Assembly (NCBI RefSeq): GCF_001550375.1
Contig: NZ_LRTR01000162.1
Span: forward strand, 1 to 64,000
DNA: 64,000 bases
DNA from: Streptomyces europaeiscabiei
GTDB lineage: Bacteria; Actinomycetota; Actinomycetes; Streptomycetales; Streptomycetaceae
Reading direction: 5' to 3'
The position numbers and the translations under genes are program-made. The notes beneath the pieces were generated by a model that did not search any database, was not told the origin of the DNA, and saw only the letters and a list, made by a program, of their open reading frames with translations. Below, piece by piece: positions 10,397-22,916 of this stretch (position 1 is its first letter; every line of letters starts with the position of its first letter).

Positions 10397-10771
10397 TCAG
10401 CGCGCCGCCGCCGTACGCAGTCGTACATCCGCGCGGCGCTCGGCGGCGGCGTCGCCCGCCGCCTTCGCGCGCTCCAGCTCACGCTCCGCGCCCTGGACGT
10501 CGATCTCGTCGGCCAGCTCGGCGACCTCGGCCAGCAGGGACAGCTTGTCGTCCGCGAACGAGATGAAACCGCCGTGCACGGCGACGACGACGGTGCCGCC
10601 CTCACTCGTACGGATGGTCACGGGGCCCGACTCCAGCACACCGAGCAGCGGCTGGTGACCGGGCATGACGCCGATGTCGCCGGACGTGGTACGGGCGACG
10701 ACCAGGGTGGCCTGGCCCGACCAGACCTCTCGGTCGGCCGCGACCAGCGCGACGTGCAGCTCAGCAGCCAA
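10397..10771 (-). CDS. atpC: ATP synthase epsilon subunit
   Basis: A 124-residue epsilon subunit of F1, which couples the c-ring to gamma and can inhibit ATP hydrolysis. The protein opens AAELHVALVAADREVWSGQA and contains the beta-sandwich motif MPGHQPLLGVLESGP. The C-terminal helical hairpin is cut to the short actinobacterial form. The start is a TTG at 10771 with GAGGAG upstream; the longer open frame to 10993 covers the intergenic gap. It is the last gene of the atp operon. Confidence 0.95.
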   Translation of the reverse strand: MAAELHVALVAADREVWSGQATLVVARTTSGDIGVMPGHQPLLGVLESGPVTIRTSEGGTVVVAVHGGFISFADDKLSLLAEVAELADEIDVQGAERELERAKAAGDAAAERRADVRLRTAAAR

Positions 10772-11013
10772 GGTGGCTCCTCGGGTCACCACCCGGCGTC
10801 TTGGCCGGGTGTTGGGTACAAGTCTAGTAGGGCTCCGGGAATCAGATCGCCGGGGCCCACCCCGGGTCTTTCGGCCGGGGGTCCGGGGGCCGCGCGGCGG
10901 TGGCCGCACATCGATACAGTCCCCGGGCAATGCAGCTGTGGGAGTACAGAGGGGGGCGGGGCGCACCCCATGAGGTGTGGCCTCGCCCCCCACTGTTCAC
11001 GAGTCGCCGGGCG

Positions 11014-12450
<1,437 letters not shown>

Positions 12451-13368
12451 TTACCTGTCACTCCCCGCGGTCGCGTCGGCCAGGGCTGCGGAGCCACCGA
12501 CGATCTCGCTGATTTCCTGGGTGATTTCGGCCTGGCGGGCCGCGTTGGCAAGGCGGGAGAGCGTGTTGATCAAGTCTCCCGCGTTGTCGGTCGCCGACTT
12601 CATCGCGCGGCGCGTGGCGGCGTGCTTGGAGGCAGCCGACTGGAGCAGCGCGTTGTAGATACGGCTCTCGACGTAGCGCGGCAGCAGGGCGTCGAGGACG
12701 TCCTCCGCCGACGGCTCGAAGTCGTACAGCGGAAGGATCTCGCCCTTCGGCGCCGACTCCTTCGCCACCTCGTCGAGGCTGAGCGGCAGCAGACGGTCGT
12801 CGAGCGCCGTCTGCGTCATCATCGAGACGAACTCGGTGAAGACGATGTGGAGCTCGTCCACGCCGCCGTCCGCCGTCTCCTTCTCGATGGCCTCGATCAG
12901 CGGACCCGCGACCTTCTTCGCGTCCGCGTAGCTCGGCTCGTCGGTGAAGCCCGACCACGATTCCACGACCTTGCGCTCGCGGAAGTTGTAGTGGGCCAGA
13001 CCGCGGCGGCCGACGATGTACGTGTCGACCTCCTTGCCCTCCGCCTCGAGGCGCGCCGTGAGCTGCTCGGCGACCTTGATGGCGTTGGAGTTGAAGGCGC
13101 CGGCCAGTCCGCGGTCGCTCGTGAGGAGCAGCACCGCGGAACGGGTCGCCGTCTCAGCCTCCGTGGTCAGCGGGTGCTTGGTGTTCGAACCGGTACCGAC
13201 CGCCGTGACCGCGCGGGTGAGCTCGGTCGCGTACGGCGTGGAGGCCGCCACCTTGCGCTGCGCCTTGACGACGCGCGAGGCGGCGATCATCTCCATCGCC
13301 TTGGTGATCTTCTTGGTCGCGGTGACGGATCGGATGCGACGCTTGTAGACCCGGAGCTGGGCTCCCAT
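12451..13368 (-). CDS. atpG: ATP synthase gamma subunit
   Basis: A 305-residue rotor shaft subunit of F1. The N-terminal coiled-coil helix reads [20 protein letters not shown], and the long C-terminal helix contains [16 protein letters not shown]. The central Rossmann-like domain includes [15 protein letters not shown]. Length is normal for actinobacteria. It lies between atpA and atpD, as in all F-type operons of this group. Confidence 0.97.
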   Translation of the reverse strand: MGAQLRVYKRRIRSVTATKKITKAMEMIAASRVVKAQRKVAASTPYATELTRAVTAVGTGSNTKHPLTTEAETATRSAVLLLTSDRGLAGAFNSNAIKVAEQLTARLEAEGKEVDTYIVGRRGLAHYNFRERKVVESWSGFTDEPSYADAKKVAGPLIEAIEKETADGGVDELHIVFTEFVSMMTQTALDDRLLPLSLDEVAKESAPKGEILPLYDFEPSAEDVLDALLPRYVESRIYNALLQSAASKHAATRRAMKSATDNAGDLINTLSRLANAARQAEITQEISEIVGGSAALADATAGSDR

Positions 13369-13389
13369 GAGTCAGGTCCCTTCCTTACG

Positions 13390-14988
13390 TCACTTGGAGA
13401 CGTTGACGGCCGCCGGAGCGTCCTCGCCGAGCAGCTTGCCGTCCGAGGTCTCGAACTGCTTCTTGAACTCGGCGATCGCGTCGCCAACAGCGGTGAGGGT
13501 GTCGTCCGACATCTTGCCGCCCTCCTTGATGGAGGTCATGAGGCCCTGCTCCTTGCGGTGCAGGTACTCCAGCAGCTCCTTCTCGAAGCGGCGGACGTCG
13601 GAGACCGGAACGTCGTCCATCTTGCCGGTGGTACCGGCCCACACGGAGACGACCTGGTCCTCGGTCGGCATCGGCTGGTACTGAGCCTGCTTGAGCAGCT
13701 CGACCAGGCGCTGACCGCGCTCCAGCTGCGACTTCGACGCGGCGTCCAGGTCGGAACCGAAGGCGGCGAACGCCTCCAGCTCACGGTACTGGGCGAGGTC
13801 GAGGCGCAGGCGGCCGGAAACCTGCTTCATCGCCTTGTGCTGCGCGGAACCACCGACTCGGGAGACGGAGATACCGACGTTCAGCGCGGGGCGCTGACCG
13901 GCGTTGAAGAGGTCCGACTCCAGGAAGCACTGGCCGTCGGTGATGGAGATGACGTTGGTCGGGATGAACGCCGAGACGTCGTTGGCCTTCGTCTCGACGA
14001 TCGGCAGACCGGTCATCGAACCGGCACCCAGCTCGTCGGAGAGCTTCGCGCAGCGCTCCAGCAGACGGGAGTGCAGGTAGAAGACGTCACCCGGGTAGGC
14101 CTCGCGGCCCGGCGGGCGGCGCAGCAGCAGCGACACGGCGCGGTAGGCGTCGGCCTGCTTCGAGAGGTCGTCGAAGATGATGAGGACGTGCTTGCCCTCG
14201 TACATCCACTGCTGACCGATGGCCGAACCGGTGTACGGCGCCAGGTACTTGAAGCCGGCCGGGTCGGACGCCGGGGCGGCGACGATGGTCGTGTACTCCA
14301 GCGCGCCGGCCTCTTCGAGGGCGCCACGCACGGAGGCGATGGTCGAGCCCTTCTGGCCGATGGCGACGTAGACGCAGCGGACCTGCTTGTTCACGTCACC
14401 GGAACGCCAGTTGTCGCGCTGGTTGATGATCGTGTCGACGGCCAGGGCGGTCTTGCCGGTCTGGCGGTCACCGATGATCAGCTGACGCTGGCCGCGGCCG
14501 ACCGGGGTCATCGCGTCGACGGCCTTGTAGCCGGTCTCCATCGGCTCGTGCACCGACTTACGGGCCATGACGCCCGGAGCCTGCAGCTCCAGGGCGCGGC
14601 GGCCGGACGTCTCGATCTCGCCGAGGCCGTCGATCGGGTTGCCGAGCGGGTCGACGACGCGGCCGAGGTAGCCCTCGCCCACGGCGACCGACAGCACCTC
14701 GCCGGTACGGGTGACCGGCTGGCCCTCCTCGATGCCGCTGAACTCACCGAGGACGATGGCGCCGATCTCGCGCTCTTCCAGGTTGAGCGCGAGGCCGAGG
14801 GTGCCGTCCTCGAACTTCAGCAGTTCGTTGGCCATGGCCGAGGGAAGACCCTCGACCTTCGCGATGCCGTCGCCGGCAAGGGTGACCGTACCGACCTCCT
14901 CGCGCGAGGCCGCGTCCGGCTTGTACGACTGGACGAAGTTCTCCAGCGCGTCCCGGATCTCCTCCGGCCGGATCGTGAGCTCCGCCAT
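13390..14988 (-). CDS. atpA: ATP synthase alpha subunit
   Basis: A 532-residue non-catalytic nucleotide-binding F1 subunit with P-loop GDRQTGKT and the conserved [13 protein letters not shown] segment. The start is the ATG at 14988 ([18 protein letters not shown]). The frame is open a further 260 nt upstream, but that part overlaps atpH antigenic-like sequence and lacks family similarity. A 133-bp gap to atpH precedes it. Confidence 0.97.
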   Translation of the reverse strand: MAELTIRPEEIRDALENFVQSYKPDAASREEVGTVTLAGDGIAKVEGLPSAMANELLKFEDGTLGLALNLEEREIGAIVLGEFSGIEEGQPVTRTGEVLSVAVGEGYLGRVVDPLGNPIDGLGEIETSGRRALELQAPGVMARKSVHEPMETGYKAVDAMTPVGRGQRQLIIGDRQTGKTALAVDTIINQRDNWRSGDVNKQVRCVYVAIGQKGSTIASVRGALEEAGALEYTTIVAAPASDPAGFKYLAPYTGSAIGQQWMYEGKHVLIIFDDLSKQADAYRAVSLLLRRPPGREAYPGDVFYLHSRLLERCAKLSDELGAGSMTGLPIVETKANDVSAFIPTNVISITDGQCFLESDLFNAGQRPALNVGISVSRVGGSAQHKAMKQVSGRLRLDLAQYRELEAFAAFGSDLDAASKSQLERGQRLVELLKQAQYQPMPTEDQVVSVWAGTTGKMDDVPVSDVRRFEKELLEYLHRKEQGLMTSIKEGGKMSDDTLTAVGDAIAEFKKQFETSDGKLLGEDAPAAVNVSK

Positions 14989-15121
14989 CTGGGTTCCCTG
15001 CTCTCCTTGTTGGGCCCGAAGTTTCACTTGGGGGGATGGGGACTCCCCCCTGAACGAGGTGAATCCTCTGCACGGCCCAACCGGGCCGCAGACATACGTA
15101 CGTACTGCTATGAAGTTTGTG

Positions 15122-15937
15122 CTAGCTCGCCAGGCGGCGGCCGGCGTCCTCGAGTCGGTCCGAGATCGAGCCGTTGATGACCTCGTCGCCGACCTGGACC
15201 CGGATCCCGCCAAGGACCTCGGGGTCCACGTCGAGGTTGAGGTGCATGGCACGGCCGTAGAGCTTCGCGAGGGCGGCGCCGAGGCGTCGCTTCTGCGGGT
15301 CGCTCAGCGGGACCGCCGAGGTGACGACGGCGACCATGCGGCTCCGGCGCTCGGCGGCGAGCTTGGACAGGGACTCGAGTCCCGCTTCCAGGCTACGTCC
15401 ACGCGGCGCGGTCACCAGGCGCGTCACCAGACGCTCGGTGGTGGCCTTGGCGCGGCCGCCGAGCAGGCTGCTCAGCAGCTCGCCCTTGGCCGAGGCGCCT
15501 GCGGCACGGTCGGTCAGCGCGGACCGCAGCCCGGTGTTCGAGGCGACGATCCGGCCGAACCGGAACAGCTCGTCCTCGACGTCGTCGAGCGTGCCCGACT
15601 GCTGCGCGGCGGTGAGATCGGCGATGGCGGCCAGCTGCTCCAGCGCGTCCACCAGGTCGCGGGGCTGCGACCAGCGGGAGCGCACCAGACCGGACACCAC
15701 GTCGGCGGTGGTCGCGCCGACCTGGCCGCCGAGGATGCGGCCGACCAGCTCGGCCTTGGCCTCGCCGGACTGCGCCGGGTCGGTCAGGACCCGACGCAGC
15801 GACACCTCGCGGTCGAGCAGCGCGGTGACGGCGGCCAGCTCGTCGGCGAGCCGCGCCGCGTCCACGGACGTGGAGTCCGTCAGCGCGTCGAGACGCGTCC
15901 GTGCGGCTGCCAGGGCCTCGCGGCTCGCTCCGTTCAT
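15122..15937 (-). CDS. atpH: ATP synthase delta subunit
   Basis: A 271-residue peripheral stalk subunit linking F1 alpha to the b subunits. It is about 90 residues longer than the E. coli protein, as expected for actinobacterial delta chains. The C-terminal OSCP signature reads [22 protein letters not shown]. Its ATG overlaps the atpF stop by 4 bp (ATGA), so the two stalk subunits are translationally coupled. Confidence 0.95.
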   Translation of the reverse strand: MNGASREALAAARTRLDALTDSTSVDAARLADELAAVTALLDREVSLRRVLTDPAQSGEAKAELVGRILGGQVGATTADVVSGLVRSRWSQPRDLVDALEQLAAIADLTAAQQSGTLDDVEDELFRFGRIVASNTGLRSALTDRAAGASAKGELLSSLLGGRAKATTERLVTRLVTAPRGRSLEAGLESLSKLAAERRSRMVAVVTSAVPLSDPQKRRLGAALAKLYGRAMHLNLDVDPEVLGGIRVQVGDEVINGSISDRLEDAGRRLAS

Positions 15938-16482
15938 CGCGTGGCCTCGGCCTTCTCCTCGAGGTCGTCGAGGAACCGGTCGATCACACGGCTCTGCCGG
16001 GCGTGGTCCTCGAGGGACTCACCGACGAGCTTGCCGGCCAGGTCCGTGGCGAGCTTGCCCACGTCCTGACGCAGCGCCGAAGAGGCGGCCTTGCGGTCGG
16101 CCTCGAGCTGCGAGTGACCGGCGGCGATGATCTCCTCGCGCTGCCGCTGGCCCTCTGCACGCATCTCGGCGATGAGCGTGGCGCCCTGCTCCTGCGCCTC
16201 CTGGCGCAGACGCGCGGCCTCGTGCCGGGCCTCGGCGAGCTGAGCCTTGTACTGCTCAAGAACGCTCTGGGCCTCGACCTTCATGCGGTCGGCCTCTTCG
16301 ATTCCGCCCTCGATCGCCTCGCGGCGCTCTTCCAGAACCTTGTTGATGTTCGGGAGCGCCTTCTTCCAGAAGAAGAAGAAGACGATGGCGAAGGCGATGG
16401 CGCCCACGAGCAGCTCGGGGCCCGGCGGGATGAGCGGGTTCTGCTCCTCCTCGGCCGCCAGCTGTACCAGGTTGGCGATCAC
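15934..16482 (-). CDS. atpF: ATP synthase b subunit
   Basis: A 182-residue peripheral stalk b chain. It has one N-terminal membrane helix (LLVGAIAFAIVFFFFWKKAL, about residues 24-43) and then a long charged coiled coil (VLEERREAIEGGIEEADRMK onward). The start is GTG at 16482 with an AAAGG site 7 nt upstream. Overlap with atpH indicates coupling. Confidence 0.96.
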   Translation of the reverse strand: MIANLVQLAAEEEQNPLIPPGPELLVGAIAFAIVFFFFWKKALPNINKVLEERREAIEGGIEEADRMKVEAQSVLEQYKAQLAEARHEAARLRQEAQEQGATLIAEMRAEGQRQREEIIAAGHSQLEADRKAASSALRQDVGKLATDLAGKLVGESLEDHARQSRVIDRFLDDLEEKAEATR

Positions 16483-16522
16483 ATCAGTGCCTTTCGTTGA
16501 AAGGTTCGCTCGTCAGGGTTCG

Positions 16523-17651
<1,129 letters not shown>

Positions 17652-17876
17652 CACGGGCTCCTTCGGCGTGACGCATGGGTACGGCAACCTCGTTGTGTCG
17701 GCGCGGCGCGCAGCCGCGGGTCGGCACTGGACTGGTGTTACGGATGTGGGGGCGGCTGGGGGGCATCAAGCCTCGCGATTGAGCAGGCGTCAGCTCAGAT
17801 GCCCGCGCCCGCGATGCCGCAGTTGGCACCGGACGATAGCAGGACTTCACACACGCCCTTATCCCGGCCCTACTCC

Positions 17877-18314
17877 TCACGACGAGTGCCCCGATTTTTC
17901 GGGCTTGTTGCCCGTCGGCGCATCGGGTTCGACGTAGAGGATCTTGGCCTTCATGTGTGCGCGCGTCTGTGCGGCGATCCACACGAGCGTGGTGGCGACG
18001 AGCGTGAACGCGAAGGCCCTGGGGTGGAACAGAGTGGTGTTCTTGAACGCGGACAGAAAGATGAACAACAGCAGGATCTGTGCCGCGTAGAGCATCAACC
18101 CCATCATCTGGAACAGATGAGGAAGCGATTTGGCAGTGCGCTGCAGAACGTAGAGCCCGATTCCCATGAAGAGGATCGTGATCACCGCCGCGACGACGGC
18201 ACCGAGAGCCCCCTTGCCTCCGACGACCACACCGCTGATGACAGCGGCGATCGCGCCGGCGGCAGCCGTGGGTACGGCAGCCTGAAGGAGGGTCCGGACG
18301 TCATTGGACGGCAT
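17877..18314 (-). CDS. atpI: ATP synthase-associated membrane protein AtpI
   Basis: A 145-residue four-helix membrane protein at the head of the atp operon. Its first helix pair is Gly/Ala/Val-rich (AAVISGVVVGGKGALGAVVA), and the hydrophobic segment LFQMMGLMLYAAQILLLFIF follows. AtpI-like proteins assist c-ring assembly in other bacteria. The 190-bp gap to atpB suggests a second promoter or leader there. Sequence conservation in this family is weak, so the call rests partly on position. Confidence 0.85.
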   Translation of the reverse strand: MPSNDVRTLLQAAVPTAAAGAIAAVISGVVVGGKGALGAVVAAVITILFMGIGLYVLQRTAKSLPHLFQMMGLMLYAAQILLLFIFLSAFKNTTLFHPRAFAFTLVATTLVWIAAQTRAHMKAKILYVEPDAPTGNKPEKSGHSS

Positions 18315-18660
18315 GGCGGCAACTCCGCTTGCTGAGGGGGCAGGGTGTCGTCATGGACGAGCGTAGACCCCGGGGGCGAGCGGAAATCTCACGCCAATGG
18401 ACCGTCGCATTGCGGTCCTTCGACTCTGTCCCGGGTTCTCGTGAACCGTATCACAAACTATTTGATGAGGTCTTTACCTGAACGCTGTGCCAGGTGTCAC
18501 ACATGAGAGTGAACCCGCCCGTCTGTGCAGAAAGAGCGCCGACTTGTCTGGTATAAGGACGGTTTGCACCGTCACGCTCTTGCATGGCATCGGCAAAGTG
18601 TTAGTCAGATTCTTACCTTGCCGTCAGCGCCACGCCCCACCCCTGCGCTCGCACGACGGA
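18315..18660. promoter_or_regulatory. Upstream region of the atp operon
   Basis: No gene is recognised in these 346 bp. The segment lies between the atpI start and the terminator of the wecA-like gene, and must contain the main atp promoter. It holds an AT-richer stretch around 18448-18475 (TATCACAAACTATTTGATG) that is unusual for the region. No precise -35/-10 pair is claimed. Confidence 0.45.
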
Positions 18661-18704
18661 CGGCCCAAGGCCGTGTGCGGTCCGCCGCACACGGCCTTGG
18701 GCCG
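18661..18704. terminator. Perfect 20-bp hairpin terminator
   Basis: Arms 18661-18680 and 18685-18704 are exact inverted repeats around the loop TCCG. The hairpin starts 45 nt after the stop of the wecA-like gene and separates it from the atp operon promoter. Confidence 0.85.
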
Positions 18705-18748
18705 GTTCCCTAGGTACTGCGACGAGCACCCTGCCGCACCGCCTCGGT

Positions 18749-20035
18749 TCAGCGGCGCGCGCCCGCCGGGCTGCGTTCCGGTTCGTGGGTACGGCCGCCG
18801 ATCGCCGTCGCTCCGTTGAGGGACGGGGTCCAGTCGGCAACGGGCTCCGGGGTCGCAGGGACGGCTGCGCGGCGGCGGTAGCGGGGCGGTACGAAGCGTT
18901 CCGCCCAGCGCGGGGCGCGCGGGGTGAAGCGGGGCAGCAGCAGGAGGAAGAGGCCGACTCCGCTGAGCATGGCGATGGCGAGGACGATCCACATGGACGC
19001 CTCGTTCACGGTGTAGGCGAGGGTGCCGAAGGCGATGACCGCCGACCAGAAGTACATGATCAGCACGGCCCGGCTGTGCGAGTGCCCGACCTCCAGGAGC
19101 CGGTGGTGCAGATGGCCCCGGTCGGCGGCGAACGGCGACTGGCCGCGCCAGGTGCGGCGCACGATCGCGAGGATCAGGTCGGCCGCCGGGATCGCGATGA
19201 TGGTCAGCGGCATCAGCAGCGGGATGTAGACCGGGACCATCGAGTAGACCGTGCTGCGCTCCGAGATGTTGTACAGGCCCAGAATGTCCGGGTCGACCTG
19301 CCCCGTGATGGAGATCGCGCCGGCCGCCAGCACCAGGCCGATCATCATCGAGCCGGAGTCGCCCATGAAGATCCGCGCGGGATGCATGTTGTGTGGCAGG
19401 AAGCCCAGGCACATGCCCATGAGGACGGCCGCGAACAGCGTGGCGGGGGCGGCGGCCTCGATGCCGTAGCTGTACCAGAGGCGGTAGGCGTACATGAAGA
19501 ACGCGGCGGAGGCGATGCACACCATGCCGGCCGCGAGGCCGTCGAGGCCGTCGACGAAGTTGACCGCGTTGATGGTGATCACGACCAGGGCCACCGTGAG
19601 CAGGGTGCCCTGCCACTGGGTCAGCGCGACGATGCCGACACCCGGGACGGGCAGCCACAGGATCGTCAGACCCTGCATGACCATCACGCCGGCCGCGATC
19701 ATCTGACCGCCGAGCTTGATCAGGGCGTCGATCTCGAACTTGTCGTCCAGGACGCCGATCAGCCAGATCAGCGCGGCCCCGGAGAGCAGCGCGCGCGGTT
19801 CGTCGGACTTGGCGAAGACCTCGCTGAGGTTGGTCAGATGGTCGGCGACCAGCAGACCGGCGCACAGTCCGAAGAACATCGCGATTCCACCGAGGCGTGG
19901 CGTCGGTTCTCGGTGGACGTCGCGCGCACGGATCTCCGGCATGGCTCCGGCCACGATCGCGAACTTCCGCACCGGTCCTGTCAGGAGGTACGTCACCGCG
20001 GCCGTGATGCAGAGCGTCAGGAGGTATTCACGCAC
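18749..20035 (-). CDS. Undecaprenyl-phosphate GlcNAc-1-phosphate transferase (WecA/TagO family)
   Basis: A 428-residue polytopic membrane enzyme of the MraY/WecA superfamily. It loads GlcNAc-1-P (or HexNAc-1-P) onto undecaprenyl phosphate to start teichoic acid or other cell-wall glycopolymer synthesis. The hallmark cytoplasmic motifs are NAVNFVDGLDGLAAG, IFMGDSGSMMIG and the His-rich GHLHHRLL. The start is GTG at 20035 (VREYLLTLCITAAVTYLL). The Pro/Arg-rich cytoplasmic tail after residue 370 is typical of Streptomyces homologues. Confidence 0.9.
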   Translation of the reverse strand: MREYLLTLCITAAVTYLLTGPVRKFAIVAGAMPEIRARDVHREPTPRLGGIAMFFGLCAGLLVADHLTNLSEVFAKSDEPRALLSGAALIWLIGVLDDKFEIDALIKLGGQMIAAGVMVMQGLTILWLPVPGVGIVALTQWQGTLLTVALVVITINAVNFVDGLDGLAAGMVCIASAAFFMYAYRLWYSYGIEAAAPATLFAAVLMGMCLGFLPHNMHPARIFMGDSGSMMIGLVLAAGAISITGQVDPDILGLYNISERSTVYSMVPVYIPLLMPLTIIAIPAADLILAIVRRTWRGQSPFAADRGHLHHRLLEVGHSHSRAVLIMYFWSAVIAFGTLAYTVNEASMWIVLAIAMLSGVGLFLLLLPRFTPRAPRWAERFVPPRYRRRAAVPATPEPVADWTPSLNGATAIGGRTHEPERSPAGARR

Positions 20036-20164
20036 GGGCTTCCCCACAGGTCTCGCTGGCCATCTCAGCCCCACACACTAGCGATGCGCGCATATGGTTG
20101 GGGACATCCGGGTAGCGACGATGGTTGCACGTGATGCTGTGCCTGGTGATCCGTCTACCCCACC

Positions 20165-21427
20165 TCAGCGCGGATACGGCGGAAATCTTTCGGCCATGTC
20201 CCGCACTTCTTCACGCGTGCGCTTGCCGTCCCCGCCGTCCCGCAGCACCCCTGCGAACAGGACGGCGAGCCGCGCCATCTCCGTCTCGCCCATGCCCTGT
20301 GTGGTCAGCGCGGCCGTACCGAGCCGCAGGCCACGGGCGTCTCCGCCCGTGACGTTGATGGCTCCGCCATGCGGCAGCGCACAGCAGTCGAGGACGAACC
20401 CGGCGGCGGCGAGCCGGCCCCGGGCGGTTCGGCCGTCGACGCCGAGTGGCGCGGGATCGACGGTCAGCAGGTGGGTGTCCGTGCCGCCGGTGACCACCAC
20501 GAGACCCTGTTCGGCCAGCCCTCTGGCCAGTACGCGGGCGTTCGCGACCACCTGATGGGCGTACGCGGTGAACGCCGGTGTTGCCGCCTCCCCGAAGGCG
20601 ACGGCCTTCGCGGCGATGGTGTGCATCTGCGCGCCGCCCTGCGTGAACGGGAACACCGCACGGTCCACCCGCTCGGCCAGTTCGCCCCCGCACAGCAGCA
20701 TCCCGCCGCGCGGCCCGCGCAGCACCTTGTGCGTGGTGGCGCACACGATGTCGGCGTACGGCACCGGGTTGGGTGCCGCTCCCCCGGCGACCAGCCCGAT
20801 CGGATGGGCCGCGTCGGCGATGAGGTAGGCCCCCACCTCGTCGGCGACCTCGCGGAAGAACGCGTAGTCGATGTGCCGGGGATACGAGATCGACCCGCAC
20901 ACGATCGCCTTGGGGCGGCGTGTACGGGCCAGGGTCCGCACCTGCTCGTGGTCGATGAGCCCGGACTCCGCCTCGACCCCGTACCCGACGAAGTCGAACC
21001 AGCGGCCGGAGAAGTTCGCGGGCGACCCGTGGGTGAGGTGACCGCCGAAGTGCAGGCCCATCGCCAGCACGGTGTCGCCGGGGCGCAGCAGGGCGGCGTA
21101 GGCGGCGAGCACGGCCGAAGAGCCCGAGTGGGACTGGACGTTGGCGTGCTCGGCCCCGAACAGCGCCTTCGCCCGCTCCACGGCCAGCCGCTCTGCGACG
21201 TCCACCATCTCGCAGCCACCGTGGTGCCGGGCCCCCGGGTAGCCCTCCGCGTACTTGTTCGCGAGCGGCGACCCCAGAGCGGCCAGCACGGCGGGCGAGG
21301 TGAAGTTCTCCGCGGCGACGAGCTGAAGCGTCGTCGCCTGCCGATCTAGCTCACCGAGCAGGATGTCGGCCAGCTCGGGATCCTGCCGCCGCAGGACATC
21401 GGCCTCTAGGACAGGGGTGACCGACAT
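20165..21427 (-). CDS. glyA: Serine hydroxymethyltransferase
   Basis: A 420-residue PLP enzyme converting serine and tetrahydrofolate to glycine and 5,10-methylene-THF. The PLP lysine lies in CATTHKVLRGPRGGM, the folate/substrate region in LVAAENFTSPAVLAALGSPL, and NKYAEGYPGARHHGGCE is the conserved dimer segment. The start is ATG at 21427. Whether it is the main or a second glyA of the genome cannot be judged here. It neighbours genes for translation and cell wall, with no operon partner on its strand nearby. Confidence 0.93.
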   Translation of the reverse strand: MSVTPVLEADVLRRQDPELADILLGELDRQATTLQLVAAENFTSPAVLAALGSPLANKYAEGYPGARHHGGCEMVDVAERLAVERAKALFGAEHANVQSHSGSSAVLAAYAALLRPGDTVLAMGLHFGGHLTHGSPANFSGRWFDFVGYGVEAESGLIDHEQVRTLARTRRPKAIVCGSISYPRHIDYAFFREVADEVGAYLIADAAHPIGLVAGGAAPNPVPYADIVCATTHKVLRGPRGGMLLCGGELAERVDRAVFPFTQGGAQMHTIAAKAVAFGEAATPAFTAYAHQVVANARVLARGLAEQGLVVVTGGTDTHLLTVDPAPLGVDGRTARGRLAAAGFVLDCCALPHGGAINVTGGDARGLRLGTAALTTQGMGETEMARLAVLFAGVLRDGGDGKRTREEVRDMAERFPPYPR

Positions 21428-21528
21428 GATGGACTCCGGGGCGTCGACGGTGACGTACGACCAATGTAGGCCGCAGACGCCCGGGATGCTCGACTTTGTC
21501 ACCGCGAACCGCTGCGAACCGCAGGGAG

Positions 21529-22200
21529 TCAGGCCCGCGCGGGCACCCCCGTCAGCGCCGTCACCACGGGATCCAGTGCCTGATGTATCTCGTCGCCCAC
21601 CGACCGGAAGAACGGCAGCGGCGCCCCGTACGGGTCGTAGACCTCGTCGGCCTCGGCGGTGGGGGCCAGGAGCCACCCGCGTAGAGCCGCCGCGGCGCGG
21701 ACCAGCGCACGCGCCCGTACGACCATGCCCTCCTCCAGGGGAGGGAGCGTGGTCGGGTCGATGGCGCGGACCAGGCGGGTGAACTCCTTCAGGGTGAAGG
21801 TGCGCAGCCCTGCGGAGTGCCCCATGGAGATGACCTGGGCCCGGTGGTCGCGGGTGGCCGTCAGCACGAGGTCGGCGCGGACGACGTGCTCGTCCAGCAG
21901 CTCACGCCCGGTGAAGCCGGAGGCGTCCGCGCCGAAGTCCGCGAGGACCGCCTCCGCGTTCGCCTCCATGGGCGCCCCCTCGTGCCCCCAGGTCCCCGCG
22001 CTCTCGACGACCAGACCGCCCCACAGCGGGTCCCCGAGCCGGTCCGCCAGGGCATGCCGGGTCAGCCGCTCGGTGATCGGCGAGCGGCACACATTGCCTG
22101 TGCTGACGTGGAGGATGCGGAAGGTGTCCCGCGGCAGCCCCGTGAAGGTCCGCGTCTCTTCCCCGTCCCATATGCCACGCCCCGCGTCAGGGGCCGTCAA
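21529..22200 (-). CDS. Low-MW protein tyrosine phosphatase homologue with altered nucleophile
   Basis: A 223-residue protein of the LMW-PTP fold. The family P-loop is CxxNxCRSP, whose first Cys is the nucleophile. Here the loop reads VSTGNVCRSP (residues 32-41), so that Cys is Ser33 while C38, R39 and S40 remain. The general-acid loop DEVYDPYG is intact. The start is TTG at 22200, overlapping the stop of the upstream Sua5-type gene (TTGA), with GAGGTGG upstream. The enzyme may be inactive as a phosphatase, act as a phospho-binding protein, or use another residue. The partner gene order Sua5-PTP is common in Streptomyces. Confidence 0.82.
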   Translation of the reverse strand: MTAPDAGRGIWDGEETRTFTGLPRDTFRILHVSTGNVCRSPITERLTRHALADRLGDPLWGGLVVESAGTWGHEGAPMEANAEAVLADFGADASGFTGRELLDEHVVRADLVLTATRDHRAQVISMGHSAGLRTFTLKEFTRLVRAIDPTTLPPLEEGMVVRARALVRAAAALRGWLLAPTAEADEVYDPYGAPLPFFRSVGDEIHQALDPVVTALTGVPARA

Positions 22201-22844
22201 TTCGCCACCTCGAGGTCGGGTACGACCTTGCGCAGCTCCTCCGCCGACAGAGCGCCCGCACGCAGCAGCACCGGCACCTTGCCGGTGACGTCGACGATGG
22301 AGGACGGCTCGTTGCCGGGGGTCGGACCGCCGTCGAGGTACACGGAGACGGAGTCCCCGAGCATCGCCTCGGCGGCGTCGCAGTTCTCCGGCGCCGGGTG
22401 ACCGGTCAGGTTCGCGGAGGAGACCGCCATGGGGCCGACCTCGGTCAGCAGCTCGATGGCGACCGGGTGCAGCGGCATGCGCACGGCGACCGTGCCCCGG
22501 GTGTCGCCGAGGTCCCACTGCAGCGACGGCTGGTGCTTGGCGACGAGGGTCAGCGCGCCCGGCCAGAAGGCGTCGACCAGCTCCCAGGCCATCTCGGAGA
22601 AGTCCGTGACGAGGCCGTGCAGGGTGTTCGGGGAGCCGATGAGCACGGGCGTGGGCATGTTGCGGCCCCGGCCCTTGGCCTCCAGGAGGTCGGCCACGGC
22701 CTCGGAGGTGAAGGCGTCCGCGCCGATGCCGTACACGGTGTCCGTCGGCAGTACCACGAGCTCGCCCCGGCGGATGGCGGACGCGGCCTCGCGCAGACCG
22801 GTGGCGCGGTCGGTCGCGTCGTTGGTGTCGTATCGCCGTGCCAT
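22197..22844 (-). CDS. L-threonylcarbamoyladenylate synthase (Sua5/TsaC family)
   Basis: A 215-residue enzyme making threonylcarbamoyl-AMP from threonine, bicarbonate and ATP for tRNA t6A37 modification. The YrdC fold motif reads LPTDTVYGIGADAF, with KGRGRNMPTPVLIGS and VAVRMPLHPVA further on. It is the short, single-domain version with a small C-terminal extension. It lies between the prmC/micro-ORF pair and the LMW-PTP gene, overlapping the latter by 4 bp. Confidence 0.93.
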   Translation of the reverse strand: MARRYDTNDATDRATGLREAASAIRRGELVVLPTDTVYGIGADAFTSEAVADLLEAKGRGRNMPTPVLIGSPNTLHGLVTDFSEMAWELVDAFWPGALTLVAKHQPSLQWDLGDTRGTVAVRMPLHPVAIELLTEVGPMAVSSANLTGHPAPENCDAAEAMLGDSVSVYLDGGPTPGNEPSSIVDVTGKVPVLLRAGALSAEELRKVVPDLEVAN

Positions 22845-22916
22845 CTAGCGGGCCTCCTCGTACACGTACTGCTGCTGGGGGGTGGTCGTCGGGCGCGTGC
22901 TCATGCTCGTGCTCAT
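22845..22916 (-). CDS. Candidate 23-residue micro-ORF between prmC and Sua5 gene
   Basis: The frame reads M-S-T-S-M-S-T-R then a Thr/Pro/Gln-rich stretch and ends YVYEEAR. Its ATG overlaps the prmC stop (TGATG), and its stop TAG is followed immediately by the ATG of the Sua5-type gene. The codons for EEAR supply GAGGAGG, the likely ribosome site for Sua5. It may only be a coupling device rather than a functional peptide. Confidence 0.4.
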   Translation of the reverse strand: MSTSMSTRPTTTPQQQYVYEEAR

